Below are positions 1-10,799 of a DNA stretch of 64,000 nt, in pieces. The position numbers and the translations under genes were made by a program. The stretch lies in contig NW_019775472.1 in the NCBI RefSeq assembly GCF_001039355.2, positions 273,641 through 337,640 of the forward strand, in the 5' to 3' direction. The notes under the pieces were generated by a model. That model was not told the DNA's origin. It did not search any database and worked only from the letters and a program-made list of their open reading frames with translations. The DNA comes from Lingula anatina. Lineage: Eukaryota; Brachiopoda; Lingulata; Lingulida; Lingulidae. Position 1 is the stretch's first letter, and each line of letters starts with the position of its first letter.

Positions 1-59
1 TTCAGATAAACTGAGACCAAGCAGACAATAAAATTGTGTTATCTAAAAATATAACCTAC

Positions 60-3000
60 CCTCTATCTCCTAAGATATATTCATCTGCATCATCTCCATG
101 CTGTCTCTGATAAAGTACATTGGAATATGCCAATTCTTGGATACGCTTTGTGGCTGCAGCCAGAATCTGCTCCTCTATACTGCCCTCGGGTTGTTTGTAT
201 GGGAAAACATGCTCTGCTATCTAAACAAAAAATCATCGTGTAAAATGACACAATGCATGGAAAATGTTTAAGCATTGATATCCCAAAGAGGTTTATCATT
301 AACAACAAAAAGTTAACCTTTTAGGAACGTTACACATTACAACTAGCAGTAAATAATTCAGTCAACCTCTGTTTCTATTTCTATGCCAGTAAGTTTTTCT
401 ATTTTTCAAACATCAAGAGGCCATATCATAATAAAAGTAGAAAAATAAAACTTGAAATCTTTTCAAGTTGATATGCAGAATACTACCTATCCAATATATT
501 TGTTTCCCAAACTAACTTACAATGCTATAACACTGAATATCTTCAATATCATGTGCACCAGGCTTGCTATGGGCCAGTCTCTCAAATATTGCCAGCTGAG
601 AACAAAAGCCTACATCAGTTCCCTCTGGTGGCTCACCAACACCACCAAACTCCACTGTGTATCCATGTAAACGAGCCAGATTGAGACACCTGAAGTGCAA
701 CAAAAATTATTTGAAGATCTAACAGGGGATGTCATCAATATAAGGAATTGTTTTGTTGCAGAATGTAACTACTCATTTATAAGCATAATTCAACACAAAA
801 ACAGATCAAGGCAAAAAAAAAATAGAAATATTCCTAAACAATTACTTAAAATATAAAATTTTGTCTATATTTTAAGATAATATTCAATTGTGGACACAGA
901 AACTGACACACAGAGAGAAACAGCTTATAAAATTACTGCCATAACTTTTCCCCCAATTTTCCGGCTTTGAACATTTTCTATACTATCCTGTCTACACAAA
1001 AGGAAAGAAATCTTCAAATGATGAAAAGTCACATATTCACTGCAGTACTTTTGACGAAGTATTATCAAATTCACACGCAGGCACTACTACCTGGTTTTTT
1101 GCCTCATACATTTTCATACCTATAAAGCCACATATCAACCGGGATATAAAAAGATTCAATTTAACAAACACCTGGAAGAAAGTCCAAGTTACCATGAGTT
1201 GAACTCCTGTCTTGTCCACTCAAACTTGTGATCCCAGTGCCTCATACCAGAGAAGTCTGGGAACAGTACGTTGAACTCAGCGTTTGGGGTTGTCATGACA
1301 ACAAGCGCTGGCTTAACCTGGTTAAATATTACCTCTGTTGATCTTTCCAAAGTGTCTGACTCAAGATGTTCTATGCTAAAATGTAAATATTTTAAAAATC
1401 AGATGGTTATTTAACATTTGCAAAATTTAGTGTCACTGCTGGCTCCAAACTAGAAGTTAAAAGTGAGGAGGGAAACCACCCCTGGTTTCAGATGCGTACA
1501 GGAGGCAGCAGTGCAGAAGTCTAGGAAGCACAATCACACAGAGAGTACAACTGTTACAGTAAGTAATGTCATCCCAATCAGTCTGTAAATTATGCAGCCT
1601 AAGTAAACAGACTTCTGCTTATAGGATTTGTTTATTTTCTTTGCTTTAAGGGATAATACCTCATTGTATGAGATCTATATTTCACAATAAAAACATTGTA
1701 AGCAACTCGTAGAAATATAATATATTCTGTTTTACCACAAAAACGGCAGTTATAGCTATTATTCTGATATCTGAGCTTGTCATCAGACCATGTGACTTCT
1801 ATAGATGGCTATACTCTGTAATAATCTCTTAAGAGATTATAACATAAAACTAAACTTTTAAGAAAAAAAACAGGGACTAACTTTGAATGTAGAAATGGAT
1901 TCGTTAACCATTGGTAAGTATGGGAAAATTGTTGTTTAATTCATTTTTTGGCCAAAACGAACAGTTAATTTCCCCGTTAACTTACACCTCAATTAATATC
2001 ATTGCTTCAAACTCCAGTAATCTACTGTCATATGCTCCAATACTGCCACAGAACAGGCTTGTCTTGAGTGGTGTTGGCCTCTTATGAACATAATCTCTCA
2101 AACATGGCTTCATTATGTATCTGTTTTGTTCCAGTAATGCTGCAAAATCATAAATAGTAACAATTATTATCAAAGAGTCAGAAAAGTTCCTACTAATTTG
2201 GCATTCTTACTCTAAAACATTTTTTGCTATACATCTCAAGTATTTGAATTTTAAAGACTGTATCCTTAAAAAGGCTAAGCTGCCCGTTATATTCTTTCTG
2301 ATGAATAGTGTTGCTCAAAATCAAAAGAACAGCACTTAGCTGTTTATTACAATTCAGATTTACATACAATTGGCAGTAATGTTACATACAATTAGCAGAA
2401 ATGTTACATACAACTGCTATAATGCAACAGCAATGAATTAAAGACAATTTTAGAATATAAAACATGCAGGTACTACATGTACATTTATTTAAAAATGTGA
2501 GGATACCCAAAATGCATGACACCAAGTTTCCTCTATCCAATCCAAAAAAAAAATTTAAATGCTATTTGTCTGAGATAAGAATACCTCTGTCTATATCAAG
2601 ACCAGCTATGGACTCCAGCGATGGCACACTGTTCTTCAAATGTCTCAGAAATTTACATTCTGCACACCCAATGTCAAGAACCTGAAAATATTTAAGAGGC
2701 CATTCAGAATGAGAAGAGCAGAAGGCTAGCTAGGCCACAACCTAAATATGGCGGACGTACATGAAAGGAAGACCACTTAATCCTGTAATGGTCTCTCCGT
2801 CTCTCACACGCCTCCTCACGCGTTGTCCCTTCAGGGGCACAGTGATTAAATCTCGGCTCAATTCAGCCGGTTGAGGGACGACGAATGGGGAGCCGTGTGA
2901 GAGGCGGAGACACTGATCATAATCACCACATAGGTGAGTTTTGTAAAAAAAAATCCAAGACTAATACTAAGTGAGGGTATAATGCAACAAAAATATCGTT

Positions 3001-3227
3001 AATTTTTTAAGTACATGTACTAGTACCTTTTTTATGTCCCTGTTTCTAAGGATTTCGGCGACGGCAAGATATCTTTGCCTGTATAAAGGAGGATCGAAAA
3101 GAGATCCTTCGGCCCTTTTCTCTCCATCTCCTGCTTCACTCGGATTTGCACTCAGGTTTTCATTGTTAATGTCATCTTCTACAAGGACCCCAGTCTCTTC
3201 TGAAATCAAAATGTCGATCTTACTCAT
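60..3227 (-). CDS. HENMT1: HENMT1, small-RNA 2'-O-methyltransferase (six coding exons seen, 3' end off window)
   Basis: S-adenosylmethionine-dependent enzyme that 2'-O-methylates the 3' terminal nucleotide of piRNAs and protects them from decay. Coding exons on the minus strand: 3227-3027, 2681-2585, 2139-1986, 1375-1193, 689-521 and 220-60; all introns are GT-AG and the phases match, giving 321 residues so far. Seen: PPLYRQRY at 46-53, SAM-binding motif VLDIGCAEC at 68-76, the family's metal-binding E-x-x-E-H as E150/E153/H154 (IEVIEHL) and H200 in DHKFEWTR, then VEFGGVGEPPEG before VGFCSQLAIF, as in vertebrate HENMT1. The start is the first ATG of the exon coding the N-terminal tail. At the left edge GGG-TAG could be a stop, but G|GTAGGT is also a donor and vertebrate proteins continue here, so I favour a partial gene. 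All catalytic residues are present. Identity is by motif memory, not a search. Confidence 0.93.
1650..1976 (-). mobile_element. TTAA-flanked hairpin MITE in HENMT1 intron 3
   Basis: A ~327-bp non-autonomous element flanked by TTAA on both sides (1646-1649 and 1977-1980). Its reverse complement matches the element at 35701-36023 along its length. One end lies six bases inside the donor site of HENMT1 exon 3 (intron starts GTAAG then TTAA). The TTAA target is typical of piggyBac or Kolobok superfamilies; no transposase is present, so the superfamily is inferred from the target site only. Confidence 0.75.
2696..2925. mobile_element. GGCCATTCAGAATGAG-type MITE (end-truncated) in HENMT1 intron 1
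   Basis: Begins GAGGCCATTCAGAATGAG and shares more than 130 bp with the complete element at 16646-16848 (GCTAGCTAGGCCAC, AAATATGG, GGTCTCTCCG, CTCACACGCC). The right half is rearranged and folds back as GTGTGAGAGGCGGAGA. Its left end is 13 bases from the 3' splice site of intron 1, so the element supplies the probable branch-point region of that intron. Confidence 0.7.
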
Positions 3228-5459
3228 CTGGTACCGAGTGTTATTTTCGAAGTTTGCTCAGTGTAGATGGTTGGTAGGTCCTGAGGTTGTTCAACTTTTT
3301 TGAGAGATGGAGTTTGGTCTTATAATAATTCAGTGGTACGATATAATGTACTCGTAAAATCGTTATATTATGTACTTGACAGCGGACGCATGCTTTCCTT
3401 CCCCAGAGACGCCAAGACTCCTTGGCTGCTGAAGAGTGGAATGGCATATTTCATGTACAGACGTCAGAGTCAGAAAACTATCTAAAATATATTCGTGGTC
3501 ACAAGAATGTAAAATATTGGAAACAAAATTTAAAAAAATCTTGGCAACGAGAACGCTTGATAGTGTTTAACAACGTTTGCTCGTTCCCTCGTGCCTTTTA
3601 TGTATTCTCTCTTTTTGCTATAAACATATTTCCGGTGTAAACATCCGACTGTACATGCGCAATGATCTTGCCGGGAGAAAGTTCCTACAGGTGAGTTAAC
3701 GTGTTACCTGTGCAGTCGATTGATTCGTTTTTATGTGTTCATCCCTCTTACAAGCACTACTTTTAAATAAATATACTTAATTGGCGATGGCTGGTATCTA
3801 ACTGACCAAAATCACAATTTATTTTGAACTGTCTCCCCATTTTTTTGGTTTCCAATTAAAAGTTGATAACGTACGTTCACCTGTATCATGTGTTGTTATT
3901 GCAAAAACTGGATGGCACAACTTAATGATCTACATTTATAACACAGCTCAATTAACTCCCTAATAAAAATTACGCAAATCAATCATAATATAATAAAGAA
4001 GAGTGTAACAACAGTGGTCCTTTTCCCACAATTTAAATATATATATATTGCTTCAATTAATATACTTTATAGTGGAAAACAAGGTAGCTGAATTATAGTA
4101 TATTATTATTATTATTATTAAAAGCTTAATTTAAAGAGCATAAAAGTTATCTTACACATGGCCCTTTGGACTGAATTTTGAACCTTACTGCTGCATACAG
4201 AGTATATTTATATATAGTGCCAGGCAATGTGAATGTGTGAACATATTTATATACATATTTTATTAACTTCAAACTAAATATGTGGGCATATTGCTCAGGA
4301 AAGGCATGGCATATATTGTGACTAATTCTGTAAAACTGTTAAGTGTATGCAGGCCTCAGTATTAGAATACTGTAAGTCCAAGTAAATTGGATCAGCATAT
4401 AGGTGTGAGAATCTTCAATATCAAATTGGCCAGGGTCTCACTGCATGTGACTAGTAAGTTGAATGGTACCGGTACATTTTTCAGCATTTTATATATGATA
4501 GTGCTTGGTTACTGATTGTCTTATACTTGCATAGGGAAATGGCATTTATAGCCAGAAAACACATTATTTTAGGGGTATTTAAATATACAAAAAGGTTGGT
4601 TTCTTAGTTTTAACTAAAAATTAAAATTAAAATTTGAATTGATAATAAAAGACCTGAAAGCTCGTTTTCCAGTTTACTATTTATTGCTTTGATTAATCTG
4701 TGAATCAACAATTCAACAATATCATATGCCGTTGTGGTAATACATTTGATTACCATAAACCATAAAGATACCAGTCAGTGTGGCTTTGTGTATTGAAACT
4801 TGAATTATACTTCTTTTATCTATAGGATGTCACACTGTTGTTTGTCAATACATACATACCTGTAGAATAGAACTGAGTACTAGTGCATCTGGTGTTTCAT
4901 CCTGGAGGCTGTCACAGTAGAAAAGGTGTGTGGTGCAAGCAAAGTTTTGAAAGCTGATGTCTCTGTTTTTATCATCATTTAACTTTGGTGGCTGTTTTTT
5001 TTTTTGTTTTTTTTTTTTTTTTTGTAGTTAACTGTATGTTCCTGGCCAAGCTACAATTTAAATTTTCTCTGTCCTGAAAAATGATGAAAATAGATTTTTA
5101 AAAATACATGATTCAGCTGAAATGGACTTAAGTTAATATTATTATTATTGTTGTTGTTGTTCTATATAATTTCCACAAATGCCTTCCAAGTTACTGTACT
5201 ACTGCTTTTTAAAGGCCCTTTCTTGTGTTTACTGGCCTGTCAATGTTTAGGAAGAAGGCTTGGTTAGAAATAGTTAGATGTGTGCTAATGTCATCTCCTT
5301 AATATAGCATTTGCATTTCACTCACTTTTTCTCAAGATACAGTCCACAGACACATTCACCGTGACATACTGACCTCATTTCACTTGACACAAGGTCACTA
5401 AGATTAGACTGGTATTATATCAGTATGCAAACACTGGAATATCTTACCTGTCCTTCTAG
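3228..5459. promoter_or_regulatory. Shared HENMT1/ABHD14 upstream region and ABHD14 5' UTR intron
   Basis: The two genes are divergent. A probable non-coding first exon of ABHD14 ends at 3690 with CTACAG|GTGAGT; just before it lies ACATGCGCAATG, close to the NRF-1 core (TGCGCA), often found at housekeeping bidirectional promoters. No TATA box is evident. The intron from 3691 to 5459 holds only simple repeats: ATT runs near 4101 and 5140 and poly-T near 5000. Promoter assignment is inference from geometry. Confidence 0.45.
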
Positions 5460-5465
5460 CTCCCC

Positions 5466-8013
5466 ATGTCTAGGCCAAAGAGTGGCTTACTTGATATGAA
5501 ATTCAACAGACTGGTGGCAATTTGTCTATTGCTGACCCTTGCGCTCATACTGTACCTGTATTTTGGGAGATCTAAGAAGATGGTGGATCCACATGCAACC
5601 TGGAAGACAGGGAGGGAATTTGAGAGTGTACCACAAGAGGCTTTGGACAAATCCAGAACTGTCACAGTTGACACCAGGACCATGACAGTCAGGGTTGGAG
5701 ACAAGGTGAGAGTAGGATGGTGTCAAATTACATTTTATAACAATGGCCTTCACAGCAGGTTTAACTGAGTGTCACGTACAGTATAGATTTTCTTGGTATT
5801 AGTTTTCTAACTAATATTCTAGCTAGCATAAGTGTGGATTTTGACTCTCAATATATATGTAGATAAATTTTACTCTGTTTAATATGTCAAGCATACAATT
5901 AACAATATACTTACATGTATGATGTAAACATTGTATAACATTGAATTTATTTTAGTCAAGCAGAGGAAAAATCCATCAAATACAAGATTTTGTTTTCTTT
6001 TGATCATCCTTATTGGTTTTTTACCTTTCATAAAGAAAATGTTTTATAAAGTAAAGATCAATATATGTTCTGTTGTGTTGTAGGAAGCGAAGGTGTTTTA
6101 TCGTGAGGCTATCCCAGAAGGCACTGCCAAGCTGTCAGTCCTTTTCCTCCATGGCATGAGGTTCAGTTCCAAGGACTGGAATGACATTGGGACACTGCAG
6201 ATAACTGCTGCCTTAGGCTATAGAGCTGTGGCCGTTGATCTCCCAGGTGATAATTGGTACTCATACTGGTTTTAAGGTGGATTTACAGTCAGGTTAGGTT
6301 GACCTTCCTTTGGCCCCATTCCCATAGATACCATCATTCTATGTGGATCGACCCAACTCTGTGGGGACTCTTGCTGACTGTCATTCAGTAAAACTGATTC
6401 CACTCAGCCAGAGTCCCCACGGTGTTGAGTTGATCCAAGTAGACCACTGGTGTCCATTGGAATGGAGTCTTAGAAGTAATTTATTCGAAGATCATGTCCT
6501 TATGGGTTTGAAAAAGTTATTCTATTTCGTGAACATATGAAGCCAATCTAATGGCAGTATACTAATATAAGTGTTATAATTGCAGTGGGCAAAGGGACCT
6601 GATTCTGGTGGTCTGATTATAGAGCTCATGGTCAAAGTTGCGTTGACCCATGTTGATTGGCATTCACCTTGAAACAGTTTCCAAGCCTTTGATGCTATAT
6701 GCTGAATCTTACCAATATTTCAGGGATGTAAAAGCCTGAAGTGCAGAGAATAGGAGGGCAGAAATACCTTTCAGTACCCCAGAGATGAAAGGGGCAAAAT
6801 ATCCCTTTAATATAATCAAATAAGACCAGCTGTCAATATTTGGGTGCTATAAAAATACTAATCATCAGTGATATGACAGTATCACTGATTGATCCAAGGT
6901 TTGGCTGGGCAATGGAAGGGGGGGGCAAGCTTTAAGATATTTCAGGTTCATTCACTGTCATCTGCCCCTCCCCCTCCTTCCCCTCCACCAGGCACCACTG
7001 TTGTAAATTATCTACTAGAATGTTTCTTTACCCTATCTGTAGTCCTTTAAATTTTCTGATTAGTTTATTTACTTTCCAGGATTTGGACAGAGCCACAAAT
7101 CCGAGGCTTCCTCTCAAGCAGTCCCCTTTATGAAAGCGCTGATTACTGAGTTAGATTTGCAGCGTCCAGTGCTGGTCAGCCCATCCATGAGTGGACAGTT
7201 TGCCATTCCATATCTAATGGAGAATCCCGTCAAAGCACAGGAACGTCTCCGTGGTTACATCCCTGTGGCTCCAGTAAATACTGGGGCTTTTACACATTCA
7301 GAGTACCACAGAGTAGAGGTAAGACTGGGCAAGGAGGTTGATGAGGTTCATTCACCTCCTTGAGCTGGGTGAGATTATTTTAAGGAGGGGGGCATTGCTG
7401 TTGATTATGGAAAACAAATGGTGCCACACAGATGTACTTGTACTAGAATGCTCGGATTTTGGGAGGAAAAACTGCCTTACACTCATCAAAGTTTATGTGA
7501 TATTTTTCAAATCATCCAAATCCATAACAATTTCTCTGCTTCTCAAAATAAAAAAAAAGTCATGTTTATACTTAAAAGGAAGTTTGTAAATTTATTTGAA
7601 CATTGAAATTGGTCTTCTTGCAAAATCTTATATTCTGGAATAAACCCAAATTTACTAAAATATATATATTTTAACATCCCTTTCAGATTTTATAAACAAA
7701 ACCATTTGGGAGAAATGGCAAAACCATTTAATTCAAATTTGTTGAGCAATCACTGTAATTATTTATGTAATATATTAAATCTACAAAATAAAGTAGAAGT
7801 TTCATTTATCATGGTACCTCTTTCTTTCAGGTGCCCACCATGATAGTCTATGGGTCCAAGGACACCTCACTGGGCCTGACCTCACTGAATGACCTGCGGA
7901 ACATCAGAAATAGTGCTATATTCAAAATAGAGGATGCAGGGCACCCTTGTTATTTAGATAAACCAGAGAAATGGCATGAGCTGTTGTACAACTTCTTAGC
8001 TGCCATTGAGTGA
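5466..8013 (+). CDS. ABHD14A: ABHD14A-like membrane-anchored alpha/beta hydrolase (complete)
   Basis: Alpha/beta-hydrolase of the ABHD14 family (human ABHD14A is membrane-anchored; ABHD14B is soluble and reported as a lysine deacetylase). Coding exons: 5466-5705, 6084-6246, 7080-7318 and 7831-8013; GT-AG introns of phases 0, 1 and 0; 274 residues, close to human ABHD14A. Seen: N-terminal hydrophobic segment ~16-33 (type II anchor), [12 protein letters not shown] with the HG oxyanion motif, [11 protein letters not shown], nucleophile Ser170 in [12 protein letters not shown], acid Asp225 in VYGSKD, and His252 in [11 protein letters not shown]. The triad is intact. The ATG lies seven bases after the acceptor TTCTAG (exon start 5460), and a 5' UTR exon probably ends at 3690. 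The membrane segment argues for ABHD14A over 14B, although invertebrates may carry a single pro-orthologue. AATAAA at ~9069 could end a 1-kb 3' UTR. Confidence 0.93.
6313..6469. mobile_element. Short GATCGA-family foldback element in ABHD14 intron 2
   Basis: Imperfect inverted repeat: left GGCCCCATTCCCATAGATA through TGGATCGACCCAACT and GTGGGGACTC; right arm gives GAGTCCCCAC, GTTGATCCAAGTAGAC and TTGGAATGGAGTC. The same order of motifs occurs in the elements at 36505, 39713 and 54066, so this is an internally deleted relative. Confidence 0.6.
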
Positions 8014-9310
8014 TGTACCATGACTTGATTGTCTTTCTTTTTTTATTATATTTTGTTACAAATGTTTTTTTAATCTTGCCCACTAATTGATTTCATTGAT
8101 TGCTAGAAATGAATTTGCACAGATCATACCAACATCAAGGAAAAGTATAGTTTTGACAGGGTATTAAAAAAGCATTAAAATTATGTAATTGGAAGTGCTG
8201 AGAATTGAATTAATTATCTCATGAACACTGGGCAAATGTCATTTTCAATTAATCGTGCATTTTTGCATGGTATTATGTCTTCCTGCAGATTATAGGCTAA
8301 TAAGGTCATATTGTGAGCTGGCATTTCTATAAAGGGGGAGTGCATTGGAAAATATAGCATCACATGAACAATTTTACCAGTAGAGGTATCTTGCTGCTGT
8401 TAAACTCTTCACTGTATATTTCAAAATCCTTGGAGAATGAAAATGAAATCAAACATTTTTGTTTTTAACTTTGAATGGTCTATAAGACATACACTTTTGC
8501 TTATGGTTAACATTATTCAGCAGTATGCAAACTGAGAAGCAGTCTATTATGGAAACATTCCAGGGCAGTTTATTGCTTTGTTTTCCTGGGCAGAGCAACA
8601 GCCATGAGATCTGTATGATCTGTACATTGCATTTTTATGTTAGGTGTAATATTTAGCATTACTTGAAAGGACAACACAGCTGCTTTATAACGTACATTGT
8701 TGATCAAGGTTGCTGTTAGTAAGGCTATAAAGACTACAAGATACATATAATTTCTATATTGGTTTTCATTGATATGTAGCTGTGTTTTTTCAATTTTTAA
8801 GGAAGAAACCTTTTATGTTGGGATCTGTATTTGGATAAATGTGTTAAAGAAACGAATTTGTGGTGCCAGTTTTTTTTTTACATTGGTAGTCAAGCTAAAG
8901 GTTGAGTATAGCATTTTTCAAATGTATCTATGGATACACCTTTGTATGTTGATGCTTTAGTAAATTTATTCTTTTGATACTTAGAAAATGTAGAAGCACT
9001 GGGCGATACGCGGTTTGTTGATATTCATATTCAGGGGCTGGGTCTAACGTTTTTTTTTTCTTTGTCATAATAAAATGTTTTTAAAAGGATTAAATGCATT
9101 ATGTTGATAGTTTGAAAGTTGGTTTAACAGGGTTAATTGGCAAATGTGCATTAAGCGCAATGTGTGCAATTTTGATCATGTGTTCGGGCATTGTTGTCAA
9201 CATGACATACCGAACACCTGTGCTTAATGTCACCAATGCCTGATAGCGCTATCCCATTGGTTCTCCTCTGGTTGTCTCTCCTTTGCCCAATTTTGTAACA
9301 GGTAGACTGG
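8014..9310. other. ABHD14 3' UTR candidate and plain intergenic DNA
   Basis: AT-rich with no coding potential I can support. AATAAA near 9069 could end the ABHD14 transcript. I see nothing else in it. Confidence 0.4.
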
Positions 9311-9312
9311 CC

Positions 9313-10034
9313 TCTGGAAGAGAGATGTAGGGTCGCCTCTGCAACCGGTTGCAAAACGCGGTCGGTTGCAAAATGCGACGATATTTGCAAGTACAACGCA
9401 TTATGCGATTACAGTAGTATAGGTTTTATTTTTAAATCACTGAAACGGTTTCAAGTACCCTACATGCCATAGAGAATATCTATTAGGGAAGAGAGCACCG
9501 TGCGCCGAATCCGATGGGACTGAGACAGGAACTAAAACTTTTTCTGTCATCAAGGATGTGCACGGACCCGCTTGAATTTCAGTGCGAATGAGGGAGGGGC
9601 CGTCTCCGGGATGAATGATTCCAATTTTTCATTTGTAATTTCCGCTATCTCCTCCTAGACCATTAGTGTGACGAACGTGTCCTTGCACATCCCTGATTAA
9701 AGGTCTATCAATCCCCAAAAAATTAATTTACTTTAATGTGTAGGAAGAGATTATCGGAAATTACAATATGTATAATAATATCCTCTACCCTCGGGGACGA
9801 CCCATGGCATGTTATTTTGGGAGGGCCCTTGCATTCCCAAATGACAGGTTTCACAGGTTTCAGATCCTTTACCGGATTCGGCGTACGGCGTCAATTACTA
9901 ATAACCTCATCCCTACCCCATCCCTATTTCTCTTTCTAAAATCCGTATCAGCGACTTAGATATAATCTGGCAGCAAAGTGCGTTGCGGTTGCAAAATGCG
10001 GCTCCACAGAGTAAGGGTATCTTCTCCAGAGGAA
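9313..10034. repeat. ~720-bp imperfect foldback element
   Basis: Three nested inverted matches share a centre near 9.69 kb: CCTCTGGAAGAGAGAT at the left end against ATCTTCTCCAGAGG at the right; GTGCGCCGAATCCG (~9500) against CGGATTCGGCGTACGG (~9875); and AATTTCCGCTATCTCCTCC (~9640) against GGAAGAGATTATCGGAAATT (~9747). GGTTGCAAAA(C/A)GCG occurs three times near the ends. No target duplication identified and no ORF. Confidence 0.55.
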
Positions 10035-10428
10035 ATCGCTGTTTCACGGGCAGAGAATAGTGTCATAAAAAATTAAGAATAACAATTTTATCCAGTGGCC
10101 AGTGTTAACCAAAACTTAGCGCTATCCAGTCTGTCGAACGTACATGTGTATGGAAGTGCAACTTTATTGATGCGGGAAAATAATTACGTATGAAACAATA
10201 TATTTGAATGTACTGTTACAGTGCTATAGTTGCTTTATTAAAGTAAAACGCGTTCGACAGTCATACATGTCTTAAAAGACAAATGAGCAGCGGTATGCTA
10301 TTCATTGCTATCACTGTGATGTGATGTGCTCCCGAATTGTGACAAATATGTGCAACTAAAACATTGGCGTCATCTCCTTTCCTTACTCTGTACTATAGGT
10401 CTCTCTAGCTGTAACAATTGCTGTTATA

Positions 10429-10582
10429 AAACAATTATGAAACTATTATGAAACTGTTATAAAGCTATTATAAAACTGTTATAAAACTCTTATAAAACTC
10501 TTATAAAATTATTATAAAATTGTTATAAAACTATTACAGAACAGTTTAACTGTTGTAAAAAGTTATAAAACTGTTATAAAAG
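10429..10582 (+). repeat. 11-bp minisatellite, consensus CTRTTATAAAA
   Basis: About a dozen tandem copies of a unit close to CTGTTATAAAA with changes such as CTATTATAAAA and CTCTTATAAAA, ending before AAGTGAGAAAAAGACG. No coding meaning. Confidence 0.85.
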
Positions 10583-10680
10583 TGAGAAAAAGACGCCCTT
10601 AGTCCAATTTTTTAACGGCTAGAAAGGCCTCTGGTAGAGTTTCACGTCCCCGTGGCAGGCCCAGGTGGAAGATTTTTGTG

Positions 10681-10747
10681 CACCCCCCCCCCCCCCCACA
10701 CACACACACACCACCACCACCACCACCCCCATCACCACCACCACCAC
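10681..10747. repeat. Poly-C, CA and CCA compound microsatellite
   Basis: A run of about 15 C, then (CA)n, then (CCA/CAC)n. Glycine- and valine-rich ORFs crossing it on the minus strand are repeat translations. A second poly-C run lies at ~11487-11502. Confidence 0.9.
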
Positions 10748-10799
10748 ACCAAAGGCACGAACGTGTATGTGTGGATAAATATATAGACACGGAGGTATT

